64,000 nucleotides of DNA from Granulicella sp. L56 (GTDB lineage: Bacteria > Acidobacteriota > Terriglobia > Terriglobales > Acidobacteriaceae). Positions 1 through 9,094 of the stretch are shown here, piece by piece. Where the stretch lies: NCBI RefSeq assembly GCF_009765835.1, contig NZ_LMUS01000001.1:310001-374000 (forward strand), read 5' to 3'. How positions within the stretch are numbered: the stretch's first letter is position 1; every line of letters begins with the position of its first letter. The notes below the pieces were generated by a model that had not been told where the DNA came from, did no database searches, and worked only from the letters and a program-made list of their open reading frames with translations. A program made the translations under genes and the position numbers.

Positions 1-1
1 C

Positions 2-52
2 CGTGACGCCAAGGGAAAGATCGTCTCCTATAACGCCTGGGTGCTCCGCTAG
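2..52 (+). CDS. C-terminal end of an unidentified protein
   Basis: The first bases contain an open frame coding for the last 16 residues of a protein (RDAKGKIVSYNAWVLR) followed by TAG. The start lies outside the window. Too little remains to name a family. It reads in the same direction as the LolA-like gene 68 bases downstream, so the two could be cotranscribed. Confidence 0.3.
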   Translation, partial: RDAKGKIVSYNAWVLR

Positions 53-120
53 CGTCCGATCAGGTCGACAAGCTACCCAATCCCTCGACGAACCATCCAA
101 TGACCGGGAGCAATGAACGA

Positions 121-837
121 ATGATGAATTTCCGCCGTGCCGCTACAGCGTTTCTTATCCCTGCCGCCGCGCTCTTGATGACCCCTCTCTCCTCCTTCGC
201 TCAACCCAAGCCAGCCGACCTGAACACCGTCTTGCACGAAATGGACCAGGCAAGCGCCAAATTTAAATCAGCAGAAGCCGACTTTCGTTGGGACATCTAC
301 GAGCGTGTGGTCAAAGAGACAACCACGCAGACCGGCACCGCCTACTTCCTCAAAAGCGGTTCGAACCTGCAGATGGGCTTGCAGATCAAGCCCCCTTCAG
401 CCAAATTCGTCGAATACAAAAATGGCAACCTGCAACTCTTCGATCCCGGCTCGGACCACCTCACCATCCTGAGCGCCGGAAATAATCAAGCCCAGTACGA
501 GAGCTTTCTCACGCTCGGCTTCGGTGGCAGCGGTACCGATCTTGCCAAGTCGTGGACCGTCACCGACCTCGGCACTGAACCCATCAACGACGGCTCAAAG
601 ATGGTAACCACCACCAAGCTCGATCTGGTCTCAAAAGATCCCAACGTCCGCAACATGGTCAGCCACATCACCATTTGGGTCGATCCCACACGAGCCGTCT
701 CCTTGAAGCAGCAGTTCTTTATGCCGTCGGAAGATCAGCGCACCACCTACTTCACGAATATCCGCTACAACCAGACCGTCAACACCAAGCCTTTCGCCCT
801 TAAGACCGATAAGAAGACAACGGTCGATCGTCGTTAG
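121..837 (+). CDS. LolA-like outer-membrane lipoprotein carrier protein
   Basis: About 238 residues starting with a cleavable signal peptide (hydrophobic run then a cut after SSFAQ), so the mature protein is periplasmic. The body resembles the LolA/LolB fold: repeated beta-strand segments such as GTAYFLKSGSNLQMGL and a late segment about temporary lipid or lipoprotein binding (IWVDPTRAVSLKQQFF). In known systems LolA carries lipoproteins from LolCDE to the outer membrane. A GGGAG motif at 106-110 supports the start at 121; an ATG at 113 is followed at once by a stop. Its 3' end overlaps the convergent glycosyltransferase gene by 38 bases. Assignment rests on overall pattern, not on a strict motif. 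Confidence 0.65.
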   Translation: MMNFRRAATAFLIPAAALLMTPLSSFAQPKPADLNTVLHEMDQASAKFKSAEADFRWDIYERVVKETTTQTGTAYFLKSGSNLQMGLQIKPPSAKFVEYKNGNLQLFDPGSDHLTILSAGNNQAQYESFLTLGFGGSGTDLAKSWTVTDLGTEPINDGSKMVTTTKLDLVSKDPNVRNMVSHITIWVDPTRAVSLKQQFFMPSEDQRTTYFTNIRYNQTVNTKPFALKTDKKTTVDRR

Positions 838-2200
838 GGCGCCCAGCGATCACTGCTGCCCAGAGAATAAGCACCGGAAAGAACTCCAGCGTATAGCGCG
901 GCTCGGAGTTGTCGAGCGTCAGCAGTACAGCGCACCGCAGCACCACAAACCCCATCATCGACCACGCCAGCGCGGGGTTTCCATCCCATCCCCGCCTTCG
1001 CCATAGCCAGAAGCCGACGCCTCCCAGCACAAGATAGACGAGATTCAGCCCGGCATATCCTGCAGCAAACCAGCTCTTCGCCGGATGCGACCAATGCCAC
1101 CAGTACAGTGGGATCGGCATCATCTCCGTTCGTGGCCGCAATGCCATGTTCAGCAAGCGGGCCACGGGCAGCGCGACATAATAGCGAAGCGGATCATTAT
1201 GAATGCGCTCCTCTGCTATCTTTCCGAATTGTCCGTCGACAGCAGCAGTAGCATTATCGGTCTGGTTATAGTCATTCAACAGCGCATCGGTCTGCTGGTA
1301 TTGCTGCTCAGAATCGAAAGCCCGCGAAGGCACATCGCTGATGTCGATCTCCGCACTGTCATAGTTCCAATACACACTCTCCGTTGAGGCAAAGTCGATG
1401 CCCCAGCTCCGATACCATCGCTGAAATCCCAGCGGCACCAGCTCCCCCGGATCGGTGGCGTAGCGCGGAGCCAGCGGCTGAATCACATGAAATGTTCGCC
1501 AGTTCCGCACCGCCCACGGCGCCAGCGGAAGCACCATGCACACGGCAACCACCGCCACCGGCCACGCGGATCGCACCCAATCGCGCTCGCGAGAAGAGAC
1601 CCAAAGCATTGCAGCTAGTACTGCGGCAGCGAGCAATCCCTGCTCTGGCCGCAGGAGCAGCGCATAGGCAAGCGCAAAGGCAATCACCCAGAGCCAGCGG
1701 TTCAAGCCGAGCGAGGTCGTACGCCATCGCTCCAATCCATAGAAGGCAATCGCGACACAAGCCAAACTAAGCGTCTCCGTCAAAGGGGCAGCAACATAGT
1801 TTGCCGTGAAGGGACACAGGGCGGCCAGCCACAGCGCAACCATCGCTGCACGCCGCCCGAACAAGCGTCCAGCCAGTGCGCTGATCACCAGGCAGGTAAA
1901 CAGGTCAACGATGCTCTGCACCACCATCACGGCCGTATAGTGCTCCATGCCGAAGACGCGAAAACACGCGGCCAGAAACAGCGGATAGCCCGGCAGTCGA
2001 ATCAGCGTAGGATGAGGCGCGATGCCTGACCGTGTAAACCCATAGACGCCATGCTCCAGCCAGTTCTTGGCGATGTCGCCATACAACAGCGTATCGCCGT
2101 CGATCCGGGCCAGGTGGGCGATAAACCACAGCCGCAGGACAAGCCCCAGCGCCAGCGGCAAAGCCACCCATAGCCATCGCTGTATTCGTCGACGAGTCAT
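800..2200 (-). CDS. GT39-family (ArnT/PMT-like) polytopic membrane glycosyltransferase
   Basis: 466 residues with roughly ten hydrophobic segments and the hallmark first periplasmic loop of the GT-C superfamily: an acidic pair after the first helix (ARIDGDTLLYGDIAKN) followed by the PGYPLF motif near residue 73. Members move sugars from a polyprenyl-phosphate donor to protein or lipid A on the outer face of the inner membrane. The acceptor cannot be read from sequence. The long loop at about residues 240-330 is hydrophilic and would be periplasmic. The gene is convergent with the LolA-like gene and nearly head-to-head with the exopolysaccharide fusion gene at 2307, so a shared envelope-polysaccharide role is possible but only inferred. 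Confidence 0.75.
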   Translation of the reverse strand: MTRRRIQRWLWVALPLALGLVLRLWFIAHLARIDGDTLLYGDIAKNWLEHGVYGFTRSGIAPHPTLIRLPGYPLFLAACFRVFGMEHYTAVMVVQSIVDLFTCLVISALAGRLFGRRAAMVALWLAALCPFTANYVAAPLTETLSLACVAIAFYGLERWRTTSLGLNRWLWVIAFALAYALLLRPEQGLLAAAVLAAMLWVSSRERDWVRSAWPVAVVAVCMVLPLAPWAVRNWRTFHVIQPLAPRYATDPGELVPLGFQRWYRSWGIDFASTESVYWNYDSAEIDISDVPSRAFDSEQQYQQTDALLNDYNQTDNATAAVDGQFGKIAEERIHNDPLRYYVALPVARLLNMALRPRTEMMPIPLYWWHWSHPAKSWFAAGYAGLNLVYLVLGGVGFWLWRRRGWDGNPALAWSMMGFVVLRCAVLLTLDNSEPRYTLEFFPVLILWAAVIAGRPNDDRPLSSYRS

Positions 2201-2306
2201 GTATGTGCATCATACTTCGGATGATGCCCGGCTTTGCTTCCACATTGACGCCAACCCATTCACTGCATACGATTGGTACAGCCGCTCACGCCGCAACCCC
2301 TCCTCA

Positions 2307-5300
2307 ATGAACAAGCAAATCTTCTACGATCCGCAACGTAAACGCTGGAAGAGACTGCGCCGAGTTCTCGACATTCTCGCCCTTCTTGGCATTCTGCTGA
2401 TCGCCGTGTTTCTGGTGGGCCTGCTGCGCACCAAGCCGTTGCCGGAACTCTCCTTCCAGCCCAAGAAACGCAACTACCGCGCCCTCACCAATCCGCGAAA
2501 GCCGGTTCTGACGCCCAGCCAGAAACTTCGCAGCTCCGCGCATCGAAAGACCGACCTCAAGCCCTCCGACGTCACCCTGAATTCGGGCGAAGGCCTTCGC
2601 GCGGCCTATTACGTCGAGTGGGACCCCGCCAGCTACTCCTCGCTCAAGCAACACATCAAGCAGGTCGATCTTCTCTTTCCCGAGTGGCTGCACGTCGTTA
2701 CACCGGAAGGCAACCTGACCTCATTCACCATCGACAACCGCCCCTTTCAGGTTGTCGACAGCAGCGGAGTTCATCCCGTCGACCAGGAGTTCAAGGTCGC
2801 TCGCACCATCGCTAAAAACCACGTCGATACCGAGGTCTTCCCCCTCGTCAACAACTACGATCCGGTCAAAGGCATCTTTCTCTCCTCCATCGGAGACTTT
2901 CTCGAGAGCGACACCGCCCGCGCAAACTTCCTCAAGCAGCTCGATACCTTTTTCGCAGCCAACCCGAACTATCACGGGCTGTCCCTCGACTTCGAGGAGA
3001 TTCCTTCCGCCGCCCAGCCCGGCTATAACTCCCTCATCGCCGCAATCTACAGCGACTTCCAGCAGCGCCATCTTCGCCTCTACGTGAACACTCCCGTCGG
3101 CGATGACGACTTCAACCTGAAATACATCGCCGACCACTCCGACGGCCTTCTGTTGATGAACTACGACCAGCACCAGACCGACAGCGGCCCCGGCCCCATC
3201 GCGCCGCAGGACTGGTTCATCGACAATCTGAAGAACGTCCTCAAGATCGTCCCCAAAGAGAAGATCATCTGCGCCATCGGCAGCTACGGTTACGACTGGT
3301 CGATGGCGATGCCTCCACCGGTATCTGGCAAACACGCGAAACCTAAAAAGGCCTTGCCTCCAAAAGTGCTGACCTCGGAGAACCTGTCCACGCAGGAGGC
3401 CTGGCAGGAGGCCTACGACTCCGGCTCTGATGTCGAGCTGGACGACAACTCCCTCAATGCCCACTTCGCCTACGACGACGAGGACACACACGTCCGCCAC
3501 CAGGTCTGGTTTCTCGACGCCGTCACCGTTCTGAACGAGATGCGCGCAGCCCGCGCCCTCGGTCTCGAGACCTTTGCCCTATGGCGGCTTGGCTCCGAGG
3601 ACAACTCTCTCTGGAAGATCTGGGACAACCCGACGCAAGGGAATCCGCTCAAGGATCTCGCCACCGTTGAACCCGGTTACGACGTGGATACCGAGGGCGA
3701 CGGCGACATCCTGCGCATCACCCGCAAGCCCCAGGACGGTCAGCGCATCATGACCCTGGACGACGACGCCTCGATCCCGTTGAACTACCGCTCCATCGTC
3801 GACGAGACGATGGACTCCCTGCCGCTCTCCTACACGGTGCAGCAGTATGGCTACCATCCCAAGGAAGTCGCGCTCACCTTCGACGACGGCCCCGATCCCG
3901 AGTGGACGCCGAAGATCCTCGACATCCTGAAACGCTATAACGTGCATGCCACCTTCCTCATGATCGGAGAGGTCGCCGAAAACAATGTCGGCACGATGCA
4001 GCGCGTCTATCGCGAAGGCCACGAGATCGGCAATCACACCTTTACCCATCCCGACATCAGCGACATCTCCAACGCGCAGGTCGATCTCCAACTCAACCTC
4101 ACCGAGCGGCTCTTCGCCTCCAAGCTCGGCGTCCAGCCTCTCTACTTCCGTCCGCCTTACTCCATCGATCAGGAGCCCGACACCAACGACCAGGCCGCGC
4201 CCGTCGACCGCATTCAGCACATGGGCTACGTCATTCTCGGCAACAAGATCGACACCAACGACTGGGATGAGCATCCACGCAAATCTCCGCAGGAGATCGT
4301 CGACAGCGTCTTCCAGCAGATCGCGGACATGAACGTCCGCACCTGGACCAAAGGCTCTGTCATCCTGATGCACGACGGCGGCGGTGACCGCTCCGCAACC
4401 ATCGCCGCTTTGCCCGTTCTCATCCAGGCCCTGCGCGCCCACGGCTACAAGATCGTCAACGTCTCCGACCTCATCGGCAAGACCCGCGCCGAGGTCATGC
4501 CGCCGCTTACGCCACACCAGCGCTGGCAAGCCCGCGCCGACTCCGTCACCTTCTTCCTGGTCGGCTTCTTCAACAACTTCATCGTCGGCGTCTTCTTCGT
4601 CGGCGACGTCCTGATGAGCGCACGGCTCATCATCATGGGCATCTGCGCCGTCATCGACCGTCTGCGCAAGCGCAAGAACTACGCGACGCCGAGCTATCAG
4701 CCCAGAGTCGCAGTCGTCATCCCCGCCTACAACGAGGAGACGGTCATCGTCCGGACCATTCGATCCGTGATGATGTCCACCTATAAAAACCTGCGCATCA
4801 TCGTTGTCGACGATGGCTCCACCGACAAGACCTACGACGTAGCGCGCGCGGCCTACCCCGCCGATATTGCCTCCGGTCGCCTTATCGTGATGACCAAAGC
4901 CAACGCAGGCAAGGCAGAGGCTCTCAACTTCGCGCTTCCGCACATCGAGGAAGAGATCTACGTTGGCATCGACGCCGATACCGTCATCGCCCACGACGCC
5001 ATTGCACGTCTGGTTCCGAACTTCGCCAACCCCAAGATCGGTGCCGTCGCCGGCAATGCCAAGGTGGGCAACAAGGTCAATCTCTGGACCCGCTGGCAGG
5101 CGCTGGAGTACATCACCAGCCAGAACTTCGAGCGCCGTGCCCTCGACCTCTTCGATGTTGTCACCGTCGTCCCCGGTGCCATCGGAGCGTGGCGCACCTC
5201 TATCGTCAAGGACGGCGGCGGCTATCACTCCAACACCGTAGCCGAAGACGCCGACCTCACCATGAACATCCTCGAACAGGGCTACTCCTCCATCTACGAG

Positions 5301-5864
5301 GACGCGGCATTGGCCTTCACCGAAGCGCCAGTGACAGCCAACGGTCTCATGCGCCAGCGCTTCCGCTGGTCCTTCGGCATCCTGCAAGCTATCTGGAAGC
5401 ACCGCAGCGCCTTCACCAAACACAAGGCCCTGGGCTTCTTTGCGCTCCCAAATACCCTCATCTTCCAAATCCTGCTGCCGCTCGTCTCGCCGCTGATCGA
5501 CCTGATGTTTGTCGCCGGAGTGGTGGGCTATTACGTCGACAAACACTTCCATCCCATCACTACCTCAACCGCCAACCTCGACAAGTTGATCATCTTCTTC
5601 CTCGCCTTCCTGATGATCGATTTCGTTACGTCTGCGCTCGCCTTCGCGCTCGAACGAAAGCACCCAGCGAGCAAAGGCGACGGCTGGCTTCTCTTCCACA
5701 TCTGGATTCAGCGCTTCACCTACCGACAGGTCTTCTCGGTCGTGCTCTTCAAGACGATCAAGCGCGCCATCGACGGCAAGCCCTTCAACTGGGACAAGCT
5801 CGAACGCACCGCCAAGATGTCCAAAGCCACCGACAAGCTGACCGAGGACGACTCCGTCCACTAA
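2307..5864 (+). CDS. Three-domain exopolysaccharide enzyme: GH18-like + NodB deacetylase + GT2 synthase
   Basis: About 1185 residues. An N-terminal membrane anchor lies near residues 20-40. A GH18-like glycosidase domain follows (about 90-430) with a YYVEW start and the LSLDFEE catalytic strand near 225. A NodB polysaccharide deacetylase domain (about 515-720) has TFDDGPDP, the metal-binding GNHTFTHP, YFRPPYS and a late LMHDGG. A processive GT2 domain starts near 800 with IPAYNEE, DDGST, DAD, an AEDADL strand and QRFRW near 1016, then C-terminal helices. This joins PgaC-like synthesis with PgaB-like deacetylation and cleavage in one chain, pointing to a beta-linked, partly deacetylated GlcNAc polymer. 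No strong ribosome site precedes the ATG at 2307; in-frame upstream starts exist but add a segment unlike a signal. Confidence 0.85.
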   Translation: MNKQIFYDPQRKRWKRLRRVLDILALLGILLIAVFLVGLLRTKPLPELSFQPKKRNYRALTNPRKPVLTPSQKLRSSAHRKTDLKPSDVTLNSGEGLRAAYYVEWDPASYSSLKQHIKQVDLLFPEWLHVVTPEGNLTSFTIDNRPFQVVDSSGVHPVDQEFKVARTIAKNHVDTEVFPLVNNYDPVKGIFLSSIGDFLESDTARANFLKQLDTFFAANPNYHGLSLDFEEIPSAAQPGYNSLIAAIYSDFQQRHLRLYVNTPVGDDDFNLKYIADHSDGLLLMNYDQHQTDSGPGPIAPQDWFIDNLKNVLKIVPKEKIICAIGSYGYDWSMAMPPPVSGKHAKPKKALPPKVLTSENLSTQEAWQEAYDSGSDVELDDNSLNAHFAYDDEDTHVRHQVWFLDAVTVLNEMRAARALGLETFALWRLGSEDNSLWKIWDNPTQGNPLKDLATVEPGYDVDTEGDGDILRITRKPQDGQRIMTLDDDASIPLNYRSIVDETMDSLPLSYTVQQYGYHPKEVALTFDDGPDPEWTPKILDILKRYNVHATFLMIGEVAENNVGTMQRVYREGHEIGNHTFTHPDISDISNAQVDLQLNLTERLFASKLGVQPLYFRPPYSIDQEPDTNDQAAPVDRIQHMGYVILGNKIDTNDWDEHPRKSPQEIVDSVFQQIADMNVRTWTKGSVILMHDGGGDRSATIAALPVLIQALRAHGYKIVNVSDLIGKTRAEVMPPLTPHQRWQARADSVTFFLVGFFNNFIVGVFFVGDVLMSARLIIMGICAVIDRLRKRKNYATPSYQPRVAVVIPAYNEETVIVRTIRSVMMSTYKNLRIIVVDDGSTDKTYDVARAAYPADIASGRLIVMTKANAGKAEALNFALPHIEEEIYVGIDADTVIAHDAIARLVPNFANPKIGAVAGNAKVGNKVNLWTRWQALEYITSQNFERRALDLFDVVTVVPGAIGAWRTSIVKDGGGYHSNTVAEDADLTMNILEQGYSSIYEDAALAFTEAPVTANGLMRQRFRWSFGILQAIWKHRSAFTKHKALGFFALPNTLIFQILLPLVSPLIDLMFVAGVVGYYVDKHFHPITTSTANLDKLIIFFLAFLMIDFVTSALAFALERKHPASKGDGWLLFHIWIQRFTYRQVFSVVLFKTIKRAIDGKPFNWDKLERTAKMSKATDKLTEDDSVH

Positions 5865-5868
5865 TGGG

Positions 5869-5899
5869 GGTCACCACACCAACCGTCAAAAATCATACT
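5869..5899 (+). repeat. Left arm of 31-bp inverted repeat bracketing the DoxX-like gene
   Basis: This 31-base segment, beginning GGGTCACCACACCAA, recurs in reverse complement at 6672-6702 with one mismatch. The similarity continues outward as CCACTAA, which on this side is the last codons and stop of the fusion gene. Confidence 0.8.
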
Positions 5900-5919
5900 C
5901 TTAGGCTCGTTGCGCAAAC

Positions 5920-5955
5920 CTGTTGCCAGCCGAGAAGTAAATGCAACAGGCTTTT
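5920..5955 (+). terminator. Possible terminator after the exopolysaccharide fusion gene
   Basis: CCTGTTGC (5920-5927) pairs with GCAACAGG (5944-5951) across a 16-base loop and is followed by CTTTT. The loop is long and the T run is short, so termination is uncertain. Confidence 0.4.
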
Positions 5956-6079
5956 GCAACGTAGAAACACTGGACTTTTGCTTTGTGAGCGTGGGCTTAC
6001 TTAAACGTTCCTTTGTGCAACGCATCTTGTTTGAAGGATCGTCGTCCGTGAATACTGAAACAATGTGCTAATAAAAGAT

Positions 6080-6640
6080 ATGAAGACTTTGGTCCAGACT
6101 TCCACTTCGAGGCGCAAAAGCTCGGCTAGCCTTGAGTGGCTCCGATACATAACCGCCTACCTCATTCTGACCTACGGTACACGGAAGCTGATCGGCGGAG
6201 GGCAGTTTGCTCTTGGTGCAACACTCAGTTCTAAGCCAGTAGGATCTTTAAGCGGCTTCGAGCTGACCTGGTTCTACTATGGGTATTCACACGTGTACGG
6301 AATCATTCTTGGGCTAACGCAGATTTTTGGAGGAGTGTTGCTGCTGTTCCGCAAAAGCACCTTGCTGGGAGCGGCTGTCCTTATGCCGGTGATGGCCAAC
6401 ATTTTGATGATCAACATCTTCTTTCATATCGCTTTGGGGGCGGAGATCGCGGCCGCCTTTCTCCTCGGCTCGACCATGCTGCTACTCTGGCGAGAGCGCG
6501 AAGCAATAATTAGCTTGTTCTGGCGAGATCAGCCCAGCGAGACCGGAATGAAAAAGGGAACGCAGAAAGCTGCTCTCGCGATAGTTGTGCTTTTGGTCTT
6601 AGCTCAGGTGTTTGTGTTCGCTAAATATGCGGCACGTTGA
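6080..6640 (+). CDS. DoxX-like integral membrane protein
   Basis: About 186 residues with four hydrophobic segments and basic ends, resembling the DoxX/DoxD-like superfamily of small four-helix membrane proteins. A helix with polar residues (LTYGTRKLIGGG) and a paired aromatic stretch (FYYGYSHVYG) precede a longer C-terminal helix. The function of this subfamily is not established. A GTG at 6065 would add five residues; neither start has a strong ribosome site. The gene stands alone and is bracketed by a near-perfect 31-bp inverted repeat (5869-5899 and 6672-6702), which suggests that the gene and flanks arrived or were duplicated as a unit. Confidence 0.55.
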   Translation: MKTLVQTSTSRRKSSASLEWLRYITAYLILTYGTRKLIGGGQFALGATLSSKPVGSLSGFELTWFYYGYSHVYGIILGLTQIFGGVLLLFRKSTLLGAAVLMPVMANILMINIFFHIALGAEIAAAFLLGSTMLLLWREREAIISLFWRDQPSETGMKKGTQKAALAIVVLLVLAQVFVFAKYAAR

Positions 6641-6671
6641 GAACTACCTTATAGCTCTGCAATCCGTTAGC

Positions 6672-6702
6672 GTATGATTTTTGACGTTTGGTGTGGTGAC
6701 CC
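6672..6702 (-). repeat. Right arm of the 31-bp inverted repeat
   Basis: Reverse complement of 5869-5899 with 30 of 31 bases identical. The outer flank again continues as CCACTAA when read on the minus strand. Together the arms span 834 bases containing only the DoxX-like gene. Confidence 0.8.
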
Positions 6703-6823
6703 TTAGTGGTCCGTCTAAGAACTCAGCAAATCCCTACGAACACGTCCCCTCGACCGGAACGAAGCGCAGTGGAGAGACCCCTGTATTTCACCTTTGCCGT
6801 TGCCTGTTCTTTCAGCGATCAAG

Positions 6824-8074
6824 CTAGGAGTGGAAGCCATTCCAAATCATCACCCCGGACAGCACAATCACGATGACCGTAGTAAGCCACGCCATCGCAT
6901 TGAACCATCGGCTGTTCGTATACTTGCCCATCAGTTCATGCTTGTTGATCAACCGCAGCATAAAGATCAGCACAATGGGCAGCAGAACGCCATTCAACAC
7001 CTGAGACAGGATGCTGAATTTGACCAGCGGAAAGTTCGGGATCAGGACGATGCCCGCGCCGCCCGCCAGCAGCAGCGTATAGAACCAGTAGAAGAAGCGG
7101 GCTTCGCTGAAGCTCTTATCCAGTCCGCTCTCGAGCCCCAGCCCTTCGCACACCGTATAGGCAGTCGATAGCGGAAGGATCGACGCCGCAAACAGCGACG
7201 CGTTGAAGAGTCCAGCGGCAAAGAGGATAAAAGCATACTGGCCAGCCAGCGGCTTCATGGCTCCCGCAGCATCGGCAGGGTCGGCGATATTGCGGATGCC
7301 ATGAGTAAAAAGTGTCGCCGCGCAGGCCACAACGATGAACCACGCTACAAGGTCGGTGAAGAAGGAGCCAACGATCACATCGAGCCGCGAGGCCTTGTAC
7401 TGGCGAACCGTAATTCCCTTTTCGACGATGGTGGACTGCAGATAGAACTGCATCCACGGACTGATGGTAGTGCCGATAATCCCGACCGTCATGTAGATGT
7501 ACAGCTTGTCGTGCCAAACGCCGCGAGCGGGCAACTTCACCGTCTCAACCATCGCGAGATGCCAGTCCGGGCCGCTGAGAACGCCCGCCACAATGTAGGC
7601 AATGTAAAAAACGCTGGCGATGAGAAAAACCTTTTCGACGCTCTTGTAATCTCCTTTGACCACAAGTATCCAAACCAGAAAGGCGCACGCTGGAACGCTG
7701 GCGTACTTGCTGATATGGAAGAGTTGCATGCTCCCGGCGATGCCCGAGAACTCCGCGATGACGTTGCCGAAGTTGACCACGACCAGCAGGATCATCATCA
7801 CAAAGGTCATGCGCAGCCCAAACTCTTCGCGAATCAGATCGCTGAGCCCCTTGCCCGTGACCACGCCCATGCGCGCGCACATCTCCTGCACGATGATCAG
7901 CGCCAGGGTGATCGGAATCATCGTCCATAGCAGCGTGTAGCCGAACTGCGCGCCTGCCTGCGAGTAGGTGAGGATGCCGCCGGCATCGTTATCGACGTTC
8001 GCGGTAATGAATCCCGGGCCAAGCACGGCCAGAAAGAGGATGAGGCTCGTTCTCCATCTGCGCCAAGATGTCAT
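6824..8074 (-). CDS. Nramp-superfamily divalent metal transporter, possibly NRMT (Mg2+) type
   Basis: 416 residues with about eleven transmembrane helices and the Nramp layout (LGPGFITAN at the start of TM1). The canonical DPGN motif of TM1 is replaced by DNDAGG at residues 28-33, and the canonical MPH of TM6 by ISPWMQF at about 204-210. In classical Nramps the TM6 methionine selects transition metals. Its loss is a feature of the Nramp-related magnesium transporters, so Mg2+ is a plausible substrate. The start overlaps the stop of the aldo/keto reductase gene by four bases. The same minus-strand run begins with a soluble MgtE-N/CBS protein, a family whose N-domain senses Mg2+ in MgtE channels. 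Confidence 0.85.
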   Translation of the reverse strand: MTSWRRWRTSLILFLAVLGPGFITANVDNDAGGILTYSQAGAQFGYTLLWTMIPITLALIIVQEMCARMGVVTGKGLSDLIREEFGLRMTFVMMILLVVVNFGNVIAEFSGIAGSMQLFHISKYASVPACAFLVWILVVKGDYKSVEKVFLIASVFYIAYIVAGVLSGPDWHLAMVETVKLPARGVWHDKLYIYMTVGIIGTTISPWMQFYLQSTIVEKGITVRQYKASRLDVIVGSFFTDLVAWFIVVACAATLFTHGIRNIADPADAAGAMKPLAGQYAFILFAAGLFNASLFAASILPLSTAYTVCEGLGLESGLDKSFSEARFFYWFYTLLLAGGAGIVLIPNFPLVKFSILSQVLNGVLLPIVLIFMLRLINKHELMGKYTNSRWFNAMAWLTTVIVIVLSGVMIWNGFHS

Positions 8075-9063
8075 CGCGTCCCGTCCTCAGGGTCGGATAG
8101 TAACTGATCTCGTTCGGTCTGTATCAACTCGTAGAGCTTACGTGCCGGTGCCTCAATCGAGGCATCCCCTGCCACGCGAACATTTTCCTGAATGTGCCGC
8201 GAATCTTTCGATGAAAAGAGAATGACACTAGCCGGATTCATAACCAGCGCCGCCTTGAGCATCAGGTTGGCCAGTAGCTCTCGCTCGCTTAGGTCTATTC
8301 CAATTTGCTCCGACCAGCGGCGACAGATGGCGGTTTTTTTTGTGAGTCGCTCGTGCAGAGAGCGAAAATTTTGCGTGAGCGAACGATGGTGAATGCGGAA
8401 AGGGGCGCCAGCGGGAACCGGAGCGTCCAGAACGGACCACTCGTATTGCAGCACGCGGCAATAGGCCGGGCGTGCGTTCAGAAGTTCGCCGATCTTGCCA
8501 GCTTCGCTACCGACACCAAAGGTCCCAATGGTTCCACGGAGTATTTCGTCTTCGAGAAGGCGAAGCAAGCCGTCGTCCTGAAGATCGGCAGCCTCGACCT
8601 CGTGTAGAAGCCACACATCAATCCGGCTGCAACGTAGAGCGGCCAGGCTTCGATCGAGGGACGCCTTCGCCTGCGCAGCAGTAAAGGACGCCTTCTCTCC
8701 CTTACGAGTTGTGGTCCGAGCCACTCCGACAAGCCGCTGCTTGAGTCCCGGCAGCCGTTTCAATAAAGGACGGACAACGCCACGCGCAGTTCCCATCAGG
8801 GAGGAATTCTTAGCCGGGGGAATACCATATTTTGTCGCCACGGTAACATCGCCGGGATGCCGTTGCAGAAATTCACCCAGGCAACCTTCTGCTTCGCCGT
8901 ACCCATACATGGGCGCAACATCGAAGTGCCGTATCCCAGCGTCAAAGGCACTCTCAAGCATGGCCAGCGAATCCCGGCGGCCCATTGCGCCCATCAGCGA
9001 AGAGCTCCCGAAACCAAGACGAGTGGTCTGACGGCCGGAACTTCCCAGTGCAATCCTGTCCAT
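8071..9063 (-). CDS. Aldo/keto reductase family oxidoreductase
   Basis: About 330 residues with the (beta/alpha)8 AKR pattern: early LGFGSSSLMG, the catalytic Asp-Tyr segment HFDVAPMYGYGEAE, the Lys strand TVATKYG and the His strand WLLHEVE. All four tetrad residues appear present. An NADPH-dependent carbonyl reduction is expected, but the substrate is unknown. The start at 9063 (MDRIAL) is preferred over an in-frame start five codons upstream. It is coupled to the Nramp gene (four-base overlap) and lies downstream of a GMC oxidoreductase and a CgeB-like glycosyltransferase, so it may act in a small sugar-modifying set. Confidence 0.8.
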   Translation of the reverse strand: MDRIALGSSGRQTTRLGFGSSSLMGAMGRRDSLAMLESAFDAGIRHFDVAPMYGYGEAEGCLGEFLQRHPGDVTVATKYGIPPAKNSSLMGTARGVVRPLLKRLPGLKQRLVGVARTTTRKGEKASFTAAQAKASLDRSLAALRCSRIDVWLLHEVEAADLQDDGLLRLLEDEILRGTIGTFGVGSEAGKIGELLNARPAYCRVLQYEWSVLDAPVPAGAPFRIHHRSLTQNFRSLHERLTKKTAICRRWSEQIGIDLSERELLANLMLKAALVMNPASVILFSSKDSRHIQENVRVAGDASIEAPARKLYELIQTERDQLLSDPEDGTR

Positions 9064-9094
9064 TCTCTCTCCTGCCAAAATGCCCTGTCTCAGG

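Noticed and set aside
3579..5552. Long minus-strand open frame opposite the exopolysaccharide fusion gene
   Set aside because: It is an antisense frame created by codon bias; its translation is rich in Val, Gly and Asp and shows no domain, while the plus strand has clear catalytic motifs.
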